Below are positions 46,356-56,664 of a DNA stretch of 64,000 nucleotides, one piece after another. A model generated the notes under the pieces. The model had not been told where the DNA came from. It saw only the letters and a list, made by a program, of their open reading frames with translations, and did not search any database. The DNA comes from Pseudomonas putida (GTDB taxonomy: Bacteria > Pseudomonadota > Gammaproteobacteria > Pseudomonadales > Pseudomonadaceae), in NCBI RefSeq assembly GCF_028682175.1, contig NZ_JANHKS010000024.1, positions 1-64,000 on the forward strand, given 5' to 3'. The first letter of the stretch is position 1. Each line of letters starts with the position of its first letter. The position numbers were made by a program, and so were the translations under genes.

Positions 46356-47210
46356 ATGCGCTTCACCTCATTCACTACAGGTCTTGCAGCCTTGTCATCG
46401 CTGCTGATGTTGACCGGGACCGCGCTGGCCAGCGAAGAAACGCAACTGATCCAGTCCATCAATACTTTCCGCAGCCAGGCCCAGCCTTGCGCCAACGTGG
46501 TGTCGCAGGAACTCCCTCCCCTGACCGCCGACCCGCGCCTGAACCTGCCGGCCACTGGCAGCGTCGATCTGCAACAAGTGCTGGCCCGGGCCTCGTATCC
46601 GATGGTGACGGTGCAGGCGATTTCACTGTCCGGCCCCCGGGATGCGCAGTCGGCCATGAAGGCGGTGCAGGAAAGCTTCTGCCAGGTGGTGCTCGATCCG
46701 CAATTCGTCGATGTGGGTGTCAGCCGTGTCGACCGTGACTGGCGCATCGTACTGGCGCGGCCGCTGCTGGCAGGCGGGCTGGGCAACTCCCAGGCTGAAG
46801 GGCAGAAACTGCTCGGGCTGATCAACGCCGCCCGCAGCGTGCCCCATCAATGTGGCGGGCAGCCTTACGGCCCTGCTTCGCCCTTGACCTGGAACGACAG
46901 CCTGGCCAGCGCGGCCGAGGGCCACACCCGCTCGATGGCCAACAACAACTACTTCGACCACAAGGGCCGCAACGGCGGAACGCCGGGGGACCGGGCTGAA
47001 CTGGCGGGCTACATCGGCCAGCAGATCGGCGAAAACATCGCCGCAGGCCAGGACAGCGCCCGCAAAGTGGTCGAAGGCTGGCTGGCAAGCCCCGGCCATT
47101 GCGCCAACCTCATGAACCCGGCGTACCGCGAACTGGGCGCGTCCTATGCGACCGATCCCAAGAGCGATGCGGGGATTTACTGGACGGCGATGTTTGGGGT
47201 GCAGCAGTAA
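46356..47210 (+). CDS. Secreted CAP/SCP-domain protein
   Basis: The 284-residue protein has a signal peptide (MRFTSFTTGLAALSSLLMLTGTALASEE), an N-terminal domain of about 125 residues that I do not recognise, and a C-terminal CAP domain. The CAP part shows LTWNDSLASAAEGHTRSMANNNYFDH, IGENIAAG and WLASPGHCANLMNP, with the family His and Glu residues. Bacterial CAP proteins are secreted; functions are mostly unknown. AGGGAGA before ATG 46356. Confidence 0.9.
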   Translation: MRFTSFTTGLAALSSLLMLTGTALASEETQLIQSINTFRSQAQPCANVVSQELPPLTADPRLNLPATGSVDLQQVLARASYPMVTVQAISLSGPRDAQSAMKAVQESFCQVVLDPQFVDVGVSRVDRDWRIVLARPLLAGGLGNSQAEGQKLLGLINAARSVPHQCGGQPYGPASPLTWNDSLASAAEGHTRSMANNNYFDHKGRNGGTPGDRAELAGYIGQQIGENIAAGQDSARKVVEGWLASPGHCANLMNPAYRELGASYATDPKSDAGIYWTAMFGVQQ

Positions 47211-47221
47211 CGGGTTCACCC

Positions 47222-47318
47222 TCTAGACCGCTCCCGCGGGCAAGCCCGGCTGCTACGGGGATTGGGGCGTTCCCAGGATTTGTGTCTGACCCCGGACTGC
47301 TACGGAGAATTGGGATCG
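47222..47318. repeat. Degraded REP elements after the CAP gene
   Basis: CTCCCGCGGGCAAGCCCGGCTGCTACGG at about 47227 is one REP arm, and CCGGACTGCTACGG at about 47293 a partial second arm. The opposite halves are missing. Confidence 0.6.
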
Positions 47319-47329
47319 AAGCGCTCCCC

Positions 47330-47953
47330 TCACTTCGCCTTGCCGTCCCTGGGCTTGTAGAACAGGAACTTCCCGGTTTCGGCGGTCTTGATGTACTCGC
47401 TGGCCCAGTCTGGCTTGACGTTGCGGTCGTGGAAGTACATCGCGCCTTTGGTGCGGTCGGTCAGTTGCTGGTTGAGGGCCTTGCGGGCGATTTCCTTGGA
47501 GGCGGCGTAGCGATCATCTTCCTTGACCTGATCGGAGCGCCCGTCGCACCACCAGGAAAACTGACAGGCCTTTTTCTCAACACCCTGCTTGACCACTGCG
47601 CAGATGGTGTCTGGATACCCTTCATGGCCAAGGCGATTGAGCACCACGCTGGCCACCCCTTCCATGTCCGCATCGCTGCCACCCTTGGCTTCCCAATAGA
47701 TGGTGCGCGACAGGCACACCAGCGCGTCATCGACGGGCTGCACGCCAGCGGGGTCCACGGCCTGGGCTTCGGATTTGGTAATGGTTTCGCTCTTGGGCAC
47801 TGGTGATGTGGGGCCGTCCTTTTCCGCAGCTTTTTCTTCCAGTACCTGAGCCTTGCTGACCACGGCCTCAGGTTGCGGGGTGGCGTCGGCGGCCAGCACG
47901 GAGCTTGCCAACAGCGTCAGCAACAGGCCGGTAAACAGAGAAGTGAGGCGCAT
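47330..47953 (-). CDS. Cell-wall hydrolase, SleB-like (Hydrolase_2)
   Basis: The 207-residue exported protein has a signal peptide ending SSVLAAD, a low-complexity linker, then the SleB catalytic domain: LSRTIYWEAKG (catalytic Glu), VASVVLNR, CAVVKQGVE...CQFSWWCDG. The domain acts as a lytic transglycosylase in spores; in non-spore formers it is thought to remodel peptidoglycan. It is divergent from the L,D-transpeptidase-like gene. Confidence 0.9.
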   Translation of the reverse strand: MRLTSLFTGLLLTLLASSVLAADATPQPEAVVSKAQVLEEKAAEKDGPTSPVPKSETITKSEAQAVDPAGVQPVDDALVCLSRTIYWEAKGGSDADMEGVASVVLNRLGHEGYPDTICAVVKQGVEKKACQFSWWCDGRSDQVKEDDRYAASKEIARKALNQQLTDRTKGAMYFHDRNVKPDWASEYIKTAETGKFLFYKPRDGKAK

Positions 47954-48253
47954 CGTCGAACCTTCTTTGCGAGGCCGATCATTCCTGCACCCGTGTCACG
48001 CCTGCGGTGCCATTTCAAGGCTCGCCAGGCAGCAACGCACGGAACATCGCAAGCTGTCTTCGACAAGTTATGGGTTGTTATGAATGGAACGCCGAACAGC
48101 AAGCGCAACTGTAAAACAAGTCGCTGGGAGCAGCATAGTGGCCCTTTGGCTTTATGCAATGGGCGCGTGACATCGGGATCACTGAGGCTTGCCAAACACG
48201 GGTGTGGTTGAGGATATTGGCGGCTACCTTCACAGCCCGTGCAGTGCCTGCCG
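47954..48253. other. Divergent promoter region, no gene seen
   Basis: Exactly 300 bp between the SleB-like and L,D-transpeptidase-like genes. No REP, convincing small ORF or RNA motif was seen. Confidence 0.45.
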
Positions 48254-48925
48254 ATGCCGTTCAAACCGTGGATTCTGCCAGCGCTGATGCTCTGCACAAA
48301 CCTTGCGTGTGCAGCCTCCCCGCCCTCGCTGCAAGCGGCCTTGCAACAGGCCGCGCCGGATGCCGACCCCAAGGTGATCGAGCTTGCAGTGCAGTCGGCA
48401 CAATGCCGCGCCGGGCAAACCCCGCTTGAGCCGACACGCCTGGCGGTCATCGATTACTCGTTGCCCTCCACGACGCCGCGCCTGTGGGTATTCGACCTGC
48501 CCAAGCGCAGCCTGCTGTTTCGCGAGCTGGTGGCCCACGGGCGCAACAGCGGCGAAAACCTGGCCACGCATTTCTCCAACGAGTCGCAAAGTCTTGCGTC
48601 TAGCATCGGCCTGTACAGCACGCGCGAACCCTACACCGGGCGCAACGGCTATTCCCTGCGCATGGACGGCCTGGAGCCGGGCTTCAATGACCGGGCGTTC
48701 GAACGGGATGTGGTGATTCACGGGGCCGATTACGTCAGCGATGCCTTCGCCCGCGAGAATGGCCGGCTCGGCAGAAGCCACGGCTGCCCCGCTGTGGGAA
48801 GCGCCGTGGCCAGGCCCTTGATCGATACCCTGAAAGACGGGCAACTGCTGTTCATCTACTACCCCGACGCGCAGTGGCTCAAGTCATCGACCTTCATCCA
48901 CTGCGCGCCAACGCATCAGCCCTGA
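48254..48925 (+). CDS. Murein L,D-transpeptidase catalytic-domain family protein (YkuD_2)
   Basis: The 223-residue protein has a signal peptide (MPFKPWILPALMLCTNLACAASP) and the active-site pattern VVIHGADYV...GRLGRSHGCPAV, with catalytic Cys in SHGCP and the conserved His. These enzymes cross-link or trim peptidoglycan peptides in the periplasm. ATG 48254 is preferred to a GTG 15 bp upstream. It converges with dctA, overlapping by 10 bp. Confidence 0.9.
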   Translation: MPFKPWILPALMLCTNLACAASPPSLQAALQQAAPDADPKVIELAVQSAQCRAGQTPLEPTRLAVIDYSLPSTTPRLWVFDLPKRSLLFRELVAHGRNSGENLATHFSNESQSLASSIGLYSTREPYTGRNGYSLRMDGLEPGFNDRAFERDVVIHGADYVSDAFARENGRLGRSHGCPAVGSAVARPLIDTLKDGQLLFIYYPDAQWLKSSTFIHCAPTHQP

Positions 48926-50256
48926 GAAACGCTCCCCAGCGCAGGCCGAAGCCCCGTTGACGACGATGGTGCTTTCTCGACAGGCTGCGGCTGCGCGACA
49001 GGCTCAGGCTCGCCGTTGAGGGCACGGTGCATCTTCGCGGTGTCCAGCGCCCCGACCCACTTGGCGATGGCCATGGTGCCGACGCCGTTGCCAATGGTGT
49101 TGGTGATCGCACGCGCCTCGGACATGAAGCGGTCCACGCCCAGCAGCAAGACCATCCCGGCCACCGGAATCGTGCCCAGCGATGCCAGGGTTGCAGCCAG
49201 GATGATGAAGCCCGAACCGGTCACCCCCGCCGAGCCCTTGGAGGTGAACATCAATACCGCCAGCACGATCAACTGGTCGGTCAGGGTCAGCGGCGTGTTG
49301 GTGGCCTGGGCAATGAAGATCGCCGCGATGGTGTAGTAGATCGCCTGGCCGTCGGGGTTGAAGGTCAGACCCGAGGGAATGATCATCCCGGCCACCGGCT
49401 TGGACACCCCGGCCTTTTCCATCTTGGAAATCATCTGCGGCAGCACCGACTCCGAAGAACTGGTGCCGAGCACGGTGAACAGTTCTTCCTTGATGAAACG
49501 CAGGAATTTCCACAGGCTGAAACCGCTGTAGCGGCAGATCGGTCCGAGCACGAAGATCACGAACAGCGCGCAGGTCAGGTAGACACACGCCATCAGCTTG
49601 CCCAGGGAGAACAGCGAGCCGAAGCCGTACTTGCCGATGGTGAACGCAATCGCCCCGAACGCGCCGATCGGTGCCAGGCGCATGACCATGTTGACGATGC
49701 GAAACATGCCCTGCATCAGGCTGTCCAGCGCATCGACGAACACCTTGCCGCGCGGCCCGACCTGCGCCAGCGCCACGCCCAGCAGGATCGAGAACAGCAG
49801 GATCTGCAGCACGTTGCCCTTGGCGAACGCATCGACGATGGTGTCGGGGATGATGTTCATGACGAAGTCCATGAACGAGTCATGCTTGACCGCTGCGGTG
49901 TAGGTGGCAAGGCTCGAGGTGTCCAGCGTCGCGACGTCGATGTTCATCCCGGCGCCGGGCTTGAACACGTCGACCACGATCAGTCCGACCACCAGCGCAA
50001 GGGTCGAGACCACCTCGAAATACAGCAGCGCGCGAAAACCCACGCGCCCCAGTTCTTTCATGCTTTCCATGCGCGCGATGCCCGACACCACGGTGAGGAA
50101 AATCACCGGGGCCAGCAGCATCTTGATGAGTTTGATGAAGGCATCGCCCAGGGGTTTGAGCGAGGCAGCGGTGTCGGGAACCAGCACGCCGACGATGGCG
50201 CCGAGGATCACCGCGATGAGCACTTGGACATAGAGCTTGGACAGGATTCTTTTCAT
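48916..50256 (-). CDS. dctA: C4-dicarboxylate:cation symporter DctA
   Basis: The 446-residue membrane protein has hallmarks of the glutamate/dicarboxylate symporter family: N-terminal YVQVLIAVILGAIVG, the Ser-rich loop GTSSSESVLPQM, substrate motif SGLTFNPDGQAIYY and cation-site NTIGNGVGT. DctA imports succinate, fumarate and malate aerobically. Next to a tartrate/D-malate-type dehydrogenase gene it may supply that enzyme. In many bacteria dctA is sigma-54 dependent, but I see no clear -24/-12 site within 50 bp. Confidence 0.93.
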   Translation of the reverse strand: MKRILSKLYVQVLIAVILGAIVGVLVPDTAASLKPLGDAFIKLIKMLLAPVIFLTVVSGIARMESMKELGRVGFRALLYFEVVSTLALVVGLIVVDVFKPGAGMNIDVATLDTSSLATYTAAVKHDSFMDFVMNIIPDTIVDAFAKGNVLQILLFSILLGVALAQVGPRGKVFVDALDSLMQGMFRIVNMVMRLAPIGAFGAIAFTIGKYGFGSLFSLGKLMACVYLTCALFVIFVLGPICRYSGFSLWKFLRFIKEELFTVLGTSSSESVLPQMISKMEKAGVSKPVAGMIIPSGLTFNPDGQAIYYTIAAIFIAQATNTPLTLTDQLIVLAVLMFTSKGSAGVTGSGFIILAATLASLGTIPVAGMVLLLGVDRFMSEARAITNTIGNGVGTMAIAKWVGALDTAKMHRALNGEPEPVAQPQPVEKAPSSSTGLRPALGSVSQG

Positions 50257-50318
50257 GACAGGGCCCTGATTTTTTATTGTTGTCAGGAATAGCTGAGGTC
50301 AGGCCGAAGCCCAGTCTC

Positions 50319-50435
50319 TGTAGGAGCGCGCTTGCTCTGGGCGGCATTCCGACGATGACATAGTGTCAGCCAACTCATTCGTTGCAGACCTACCGCAATC
50401 GTCGGAATGCCGCCCAGAGCAAGCGCGCTCCTACA
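50319..50435. repeat. 38-bp perfect inverted repeat (REP pair)
   Basis: The arms 50319-50356 and 50398-50435 are exact reverse complements over 38 bp and flank a 41-nt loop. They begin with GTAGGAGCGCGCTTGCTCTG and continue with GGGCGGCATTCCGACGAT, so this pair is longer and better preserved than the other REP pairs. It lies between the dehydrogenase stop and dctA. Confidence 0.93.
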
Positions 50436-50464
50436 ATCAGCATCGGTGTAGCCTGTGATTCGAA

Positions 50465-51520
50465 TCAGCGATTGATCAGCGCCAGCACCGCATCGGTGAT
50501 CTGCCGGGTGGTCGCCGTGCCGCCCAGATCAGGCGTGTGCAGGCCGCTTTCGGTGACCGCTTCGATGGCCGACATCAGTTGCTTGGCCGCCGCCGGCTCA
50601 CCCAGGTGTTCGAGCATCAGGGCGGCGGTCCAGAAGGTCGCGACCGGGTTGGCCACGCCCTTGCCGGTGATGTCGAAGGCCGAGCCGTGGATGGGTTCGA
50701 ACATCGACGGGAACTGGCGGGACGGGTTGAGGTTGGCGGTGGGCGCAATGCCCAGGCTGCCGGACAGCGCGGCGGCCAGGTCCGAGAGAATGTCGGCGTG
50801 CAGGTTGGTGGCGACGATCACGTCCAGCGTCCCGGGTTTGAGCACCATGCGCGTGGTGACGGCGTCCACCAGTTCCTTGTCGATCTTCACGTCCGGGAAG
50901 TCCTTGGCGACTTCGTAGAAAATCTCGTCCCACAGCACCATGCCGTGCCGCTGGGCGTTGGATTTGGTGACCATGGTCAGGTGCTTGCGCGGACGGCTGC
51001 GGGCCAGTTCGAAAGCGAAGCGATGGATGCGCTCGACCCCGGCACGGGTGAACACCGACACCTCGGTGGCGACCTCTTCCGGCAGCCCACGGTGCACGCG
51101 ACCGCCATTGCCCGAGTACTCGCCTTCGGAGTTTTCGCGCACCACCACCCAGTCGATCTGCTCGCCGTTGTGCAGCGGGCTCTTCACGCCTGGCAACACA
51201 CGGGCCGGGCGCACGTTGGCGTATTGGTCGAAGCCCTGGCAAATCGGCAAGCGCAGGCCCCACAGCGAGATGTGGTCCGGCACGTTCAGCGCACCCACGG
51301 CGCCGAAGAAAATCGCGTCGAAGGTTTTAAGTTCCGCAAGGCCGCCCTCGGGGATGTAGTAGCCGTTTTTCAGGTAATTGTCCGAATTCCAGTCGAAGTG
51401 TTTGAAGTCCAGGGCAAAGCCGGATTTCTTCGACAGGGCCTGCAGCACTTCAACGCCGGCGGCAATCACTTCCACGCCGATGCCGTCGCCTGGGATCGCT
51501 GCAATCTTGTATGCGCTCAT
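50465..51520 (-). CDS. Isocitrate/isopropylmalate dehydrogenase family, tartrate/D-malate dehydrogenase type (TtuC/DmlA)
   Basis: The 351-residue protein shows the beta-decarboxylating dehydrogenase fold: IPGDGIG near the start, substrate-binding VVRENSEGEY, TKSNAQRHGM, metal-binding Asp in TNLHADILSDLAAAL, and EPIHGSAFDITGKG. Wording such as 'NSDNYLKNGYYIPEGGL' is typical of the TtuC/DmlA branch, which decarboxylates D-malate or tartrate. GGAG precedes ATG 51520. It is divergent from a LysR gene, as dmlA is from dmlR. Confidence 0.9.
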   Translation of the reverse strand: MSAYKIAAIPGDGIGVEVIAAGVEVLQALSKKSGFALDFKHFDWNSDNYLKNGYYIPEGGLAELKTFDAIFFGAVGALNVPDHISLWGLRLPICQGFDQYANVRPARVLPGVKSPLHNGEQIDWVVVRENSEGEYSGNGGRVHRGLPEEVATEVSVFTRAGVERIHRFAFELARSRPRKHLTMVTKSNAQRHGMVLWDEIFYEVAKDFPDVKIDKELVDAVTTRMVLKPGTLDVIVATNLHADILSDLAAALSGSLGIAPTANLNPSRQFPSMFEPIHGSAFDITGKGVANPVATFWTAALMLEHLGEPAAAKQLMSAIEAVTESGLHTPDLGGTATTRQITDAVLALINR

Positions 51521-51597
51521 GTTCAACTCCACTCTCGAAACGTTCTTGTTTTTCCCCTCGAACAGGGCTGTTCAAGCGGGGTGTGAGCGGAGTATAT

Positions 51598-51636
51598 GTA
51601 GTGAAACCAAAGCAGTGAGTTCCTTGAAATCACTAC
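51598..51636. promoter_or_regulatory. Inverted repeat in the divergent promoter
   Basis: GTAGTGA (51598-51604) and TCACTAC (51630-51636) form a perfect 7-bp inverted repeat with a 25-bp spacer, 21 bp before the LysR start. It is a candidate binding site for that regulator. Confidence 0.4.
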
Positions 51637-51657
51637 ATCCATAACTTTGAGTTACGA

Positions 51658-52581
51658 ATGAATCAGTCTCTGGACCTGCAGTTTTTCTACCTTCTGGCCA
51701 AGCAAGGCAGCCTCGCCGCAACCGCTCGGGAGCTGGGCGTGACGCCGCCTGCGGTGAGCAAGCGCCTGACCGCCCTTGAGGCCCGGCTGGGCATCCGGCT
51801 GGTCAACCGCACTACCCGCTCCATGAGCCTGACCGCCGAGGGCGAGCTGTATTTTTCCCACGCCGCGCGGATCCTCACGCAGATCGAAGAGGTGGAGCAG
51901 TTGGTGAGCAGCAGCCGCGCAACGCCCAAGGGCCTGATCCGGGTCAATGCGTCACTGGGCTTCGGGCGGCGCTACATTGGCCCGGCGCTGGCGGCGTTTT
52001 TCGCCCGTTATCCGGAGGTGGAAATCCAGCTGGAAATCAGCGACCACCCGCTGGATCTGACCGCCCACGGTTTTGACCTGGGCATCCGTTTCGGCACCCT
52101 GCCCGACGCGGCCTTTCATGCCCGCAAGATCGCCTCCAACCGGCGCCTGTTGTGCGCATCGCCCCTGTACCTGGAAAAACATGGCGTGCCGGCGCGCCTG
52201 GCAGATCTGCAAGATCACAACTGCATTTTCCTGCGCCAGAACGAAACGCCTTACGGGGTATGGAGCTTCACCAACGGCGGCAGGACGCAGAACGTCAAGG
52301 TGCGAGGCGCGCTGGGCTGCAACGACGGAGAGGTGGCCCTGAACTGGGCGCTGGAGGGGTTCGGCATTCTGCTGCGCGCCGAATGGGACATCGCCCGTTA
52401 TGTACGCAGTGGTCGCCTGCGGCTGGTGCTCGAAGACCAGACCCCGACCCGCGCCGACGTCTACGCGGTGTACCCGCAGCAATTGCACCTGTCGGCGAGG
52501 GTGCGCAGCCTGATCGATTTTCTGGTGGAGCGCTTCGAGCACATCGACCACCTGGAGGAGACGATGTCGGAGCGGGAGTGA
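51658..52581 (+). CDS. LysR-family transcriptional regulator (DmlR-like position)
   Basis: The 307-residue protein has a helix-turn-helix (LDLQFFYLLAKQGSLAATARELGVTPPAVSKRLTALEARLGIRLVNRTTRSMSLTAEGE) and effector domain of the TtdR/DmlR-like group. It is divergent from the tartrate/D-malate-type dehydrogenase gene across 137 bp, so it probably activates it in response to the substrate. Confidence 0.92.
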   Translation: MNQSLDLQFFYLLAKQGSLAATARELGVTPPAVSKRLTALEARLGIRLVNRTTRSMSLTAEGELYFSHAARILTQIEEVEQLVSSSRATPKGLIRVNASLGFGRRYIGPALAAFFARYPEVEIQLEISDHPLDLTAHGFDLGIRFGTLPDAAFHARKIASNRRLLCASPLYLEKHGVPARLADLQDHNCIFLRQNETPYGVWSFTNGGRTQNVKVRGALGCNDGEVALNWALEGFGILLRAEWDIARYVRSGRLRLVLEDQTPTRADVYAVYPQQLHLSARVRSLIDFLVERFEHIDHLEETMSERE

Positions 52582-52607
52582 CTCTCTACCATTTCTCTGA
52601 TGACCAC

Positions 52608-52671
52608 TACCGTAGCAGCGCGGCTTGCCGGCGGGAGCGGTCTCAAGATCACCCGCGGGCAAGCCCGGCTG

Positions 52672-52680
<9 letters not shown>
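52608..52680. repeat. REP pair overlapping the ABC ATPase gene end
   Basis: CCGTAGCAGCGCGGCTTGCCGG faces CCCGGCTGCTACGGG. The right arm covers the last codons of the gene at 52672-53838 and supplies its CCG TAG. Confidence 0.85.
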
Positions 52681-53838
<1,158 letters not shown>

Positions 53839-53890
53839 AATCGTGTCCCCTGGATTTATTGTTGTTGTGGTCCTGCCAACGCCGATCAAT

Positions 53891-53981
53891 TGTAGGAGTG
53901 AGCTTGCTCGCGATGGCGGTCTAGGTGTCACACATGTGGGGGCTGACGGTCCGCAATCGCGAGCAAGCTCACTCCTACAGG
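53891..53981. repeat. REP pair (GTAGGAGTGAGCTTGCTCGC type)
   Basis: TGTAGGAGTGAGCTTGCTCG and its reverse complement CGAGCAAGCTCACTCCTACA flank about 50 bp. The pair sits in the divergent region between the ABC ATPase and the alcohol dehydrogenase genes and shows a third sequence variant of the REP core. Confidence 0.88.
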
Positions 53982-54070
53982 TGCGTGTTCATTCTGGAAC
54001 TTGACAGCAAAATATTTCGCTCTACGATCATTTGTAATTCTAAAAATACAAATGTCAAGGAGCACACCGA

Positions 54071-55102
54071 ATGCGGGCTGCGTATATCCATGGCATCCGC
54101 GACATCCGCATCGGCGAAAAGCCGGTGCCAGTGCCTGCGGCCGGTGAGGTCTTGTTGCGGGTCAGCGCCGTCGGCGTGTGTGGCAGCGATCTGCATTACT
54201 ACAAGGAAGGCGCCATCGGCCACGCCCGCATCACCCAGCCATTCATCGCCGGGCATGAATTTGCCGCCCGTGTGGTCGACGATCATCCGCACTTGAACCT
54301 TGCGGCCGGGCAACTGGTCGCCGTGGACCCGGCCAAACCTTGCGGGCAGTGCGAATGGTGCCATCGCGGCCACGTCAACCTCTGCCCCCACGTGCAGTTC
54401 CTCGGCTCCCCGCCCCACACCCACGGCGCGATGACCGAATACATTGTGGTCGCGCCCAGCCAGATCTACCCCGTCCCCGATCACTTCACCCCGGTTCAGG
54501 CAGTCATGCTCGAACCCCTGGGCGTGGCAATCCATGCGATGGACCTGGCGGGCAGTAAAAAACTCTTCGAAACCGTCGCCATCATCGGCTGCGGCCCCAT
54601 CGGCCTGTGCCTGCTGCAACTGGCGCGGATGCTGTGCAAGAAGGCGATCTACGCCATCGACCCGATCAACTACCGCACCGAGAAAGCCCGGCAACTGGGT
54701 GCTGATGAGGTGTCCGCCGATCACGCCGCCATCGCCGAATGGACCCAGGGGCGCGGCGTCGACCTGGTGCTGGAGGCGACCAACTCCCCGGAAGGCTTTC
54801 AGATCGCCGCGCAATCGGCGCGCATTGGCGGCCGGGTGGTGCTGGTGGGCATTCCCGATGGCGACCAGTACGCGCCCCTGAGTGCTTCGTTGCTGCGGCG
54901 CAAGGGGCTGGACATTCGCATGTCCCGGCGCATGGGCCATGTGTATGACCGGGCAATTGAACTGGTGGCGCAAGGCTCGGTGGACGTCGATTGCCTGGTG
55001 ACCCATCGCTTCGACCTGGCCCAGGCCACAGAAGCGTTCAGTTACCCCTCGGAATTTCTCGACGGGGCGCTCAAGACGGTGATTCTCCCCCACCCCGAAT
55101 AA
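54071..55102 (+). CDS. Zinc-dependent medium-chain alcohol dehydrogenase (polyol dehydrogenase-like)
   Basis: The 343-residue protein has catalytic zinc ligands Cys in GVCGSD and His-Glu in GHEF, structural zinc Cys in CGQCEWCHRGHVNLC, and the NAD motif GCGPIGLC. It resembles sorbitol/xylitol and L-idonate dehydrogenases. With the ABC importer, an L-xylulose-reductase-like SDR and an FGGY kinase nearby, it probably oxidises an imported polyol to a ketose. CAAGGAG precedes the ATG. Confidence 0.88.
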   Translation: MRAAYIHGIRDIRIGEKPVPVPAAGEVLLRVSAVGVCGSDLHYYKEGAIGHARITQPFIAGHEFAARVVDDHPHLNLAAGQLVAVDPAKPCGQCEWCHRGHVNLCPHVQFLGSPPHTHGAMTEYIVVAPSQIYPVPDHFTPVQAVMLEPLGVAIHAMDLAGSKKLFETVAIIGCGPIGLCLLQLARMLCKKAIYAIDPINYRTEKARQLGADEVSADHAAIAEWTQGRGVDLVLEATNSPEGFQIAAQSARIGGRVVLVGIPDGDQYAPLSASLLRRKGLDIRMSRRMGHVYDRAIELVAQGSVDVDCLVTHRFDLAQATEAFSYPSEFLDGALKTVILPHPE

Positions 55103-55178
55103 GCAGTGCTGTAACTCCCGACGCGCGTCAGCGCACACAACGCGTAATCCTCACCAACAAGAACAAAGAGGTCACGTA

Positions 55179-56513
55179 ATGAACAAGCTGGTATGGAATG
55201 CCCTGGCCCTGTCAATCGCACTCGGCTCAGGCGCCGCCCAGGCCTGGACGCTCGAAGAGGCCGCAACGCCCTACAAGGGCACCGAGATCAAGGCCATTTT
55301 CCTCGACCGCCCAGGCTACGCCGCCGCCATCAAGCTGCTGCCCGAGTTCGAGAAAAAAACCGGGATCAAGGTCAGCTACGAAACCATCCCCTACGAGAAC
55401 AGCCGCGAACGCCAGGTGCTGAGTTTCACCTCCGGCGAACAGCTCGACGTGGTGCTGACCGACGTGGTGTGGATCGGCGAATTCGCCGGCAACGGCTGGC
55501 TGGAACCGGTGACCACCTTCACCAAGGACCCCAAGCTCGCGGACCCGGACCTCAAGCTCGACGGCTTCTTCCCGATCCTGCTGGAGTCCTTCGGCGGCTG
55601 GGACAACCAGACCTACGGCCTGCCCTTCGATAACTATTCGGGCCTGCTGTTCTACAACAAGTGCATGCTCAAGGATGCAGGCTTCGACAAGCCCCCTGCG
55701 ACCTGGGACGAGGTGCTCAAGGTTTACGGGCCCAAGCTCACCGACAAGGCCAAGGACCGCTACGCCTACGCCCTGCAATCGCGCCGTGGCGAAACGCAGT
55801 CGGCGGACAGCTTCATGCGCTTCCTCTGGCCGTTCGGCGGCTCGTTGCTGGACGCCAACTTCAAGTCCAACCTCAACTCCAAGGCATCCCAGGAAGGCCT
55901 GCAATTCCGCCAGGACCTGATGAAGTTCATGCCGCCGGGCATCGTCGACTATGACCACAACGAAGCGGTCAACGCGCTGGCCCAGGGCAAGGTGGCGATG
56001 ATCACCGAGTGGTCGGCGTTCTACAGCACCCTGGCCGACCCCGGAAAATCCAAGATCACCGACTGCCTGGCCGTGGCCACCGAACCCAAGGGGCCTGCGG
56101 GGCTCAAGCCGGCACTGGGCGGGTTCTCGCTGGGGGTCAACGCGCACTCGGACGACAAACAGAAAGCCGCCGCGTGGCTGTTCATCCAGTGGGTGACCTC
56201 CGAGGCCATGGCCAAGCCGTACCTGGAGGCCGGTGGCGTGAGTGGGCGGATGTCGGTGTACAAGGATCCTGAGGTGCAGAAGAAATACCCGTTCGTGCAG
56301 CCGATGGTGACCTCCTGGGAAGGCGGCGTGCCTGACTACCGTCCACGCTTCCCGCAATGGCCGGAAATCTCTGAAGTGGTCGGCGAAAACGGCACCGCCA
56401 TCATGCTCGGCAAGACCAGCGTCGAAGCCGGGGCCAAGGCCATCGGGACGAAGATGGAGGACATCCTCAAGAAGGCGGGCTACTACGACGGCAAGGTCAA
56501 GTTGCTGAAGTAA
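55179..56513 (+). CDS. Sugar/polyol ABC transporter substrate-binding protein (family 1)
   Basis: The 444-residue protein has a signal peptide (MNKLVWNALALSIALGSGAAQAW) and the family 1 binding-protein fold: FEKKTGIKVSYETIPYEN, 'YGLPFDNYSGLLFYNKCML' and AMAKPYLEAGGVSGR. It delivers a sugar or polyol to the permeases encoded next, after a REP pair. GAGGT precedes the ATG. Confidence 0.92.
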   Translation: MNKLVWNALALSIALGSGAAQAWTLEEAATPYKGTEIKAIFLDRPGYAAAIKLLPEFEKKTGIKVSYETIPYENSRERQVLSFTSGEQLDVVLTDVVWIGEFAGNGWLEPVTTFTKDPKLADPDLKLDGFFPILLESFGGWDNQTYGLPFDNYSGLLFYNKCMLKDAGFDKPPATWDEVLKVYGPKLTDKAKDRYAYALQSRRGETQSADSFMRFLWPFGGSLLDANFKSNLNSKASQEGLQFRQDLMKFMPPGIVDYDHNEAVNALAQGKVAMITEWSAFYSTLADPGKSKITDCLAVATEPKGPAGLKPALGGFSLGVNAHSDDKQKAAAWLFIQWVTSEAMAKPYLEAGGVSGRMSVYKDPEVQKKYPFVQPMVTSWEGGVPDYRPRFPQWPEISEVVGENGTAIMLGKTSVEAGAKAIGTKMEDILKKAGYYDGKVKLLK

Positions 56514-56521
56514 CGCCGTAA

Positions 56522-56614
56522 CCTGTGGGAGCTGGCTTGCCAGCGAAGACGGTATGTCAGTCAACCTTGGGGTGTCTGACACGCCGCTTTCGCTGGCAAG
56601 CCAGCTCCCACAGG
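56522..56614. repeat. REP pair inside the polyol transport operon
   Basis: CTGTGGGAGCTGGCTTGCCA and its reverse complement TGGCAAGCCAGCTCCCACAG flank about 45 bp between the binding-protein and first permease genes. In this position the hairpin may protect the upstream mRNA and favour the binding protein. Confidence 0.88.
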
Positions 56615-56664
56615 GACTGTGCTCAGTTGCAAACGTATTTGCCCGACCAGAGATCCGAACCACC

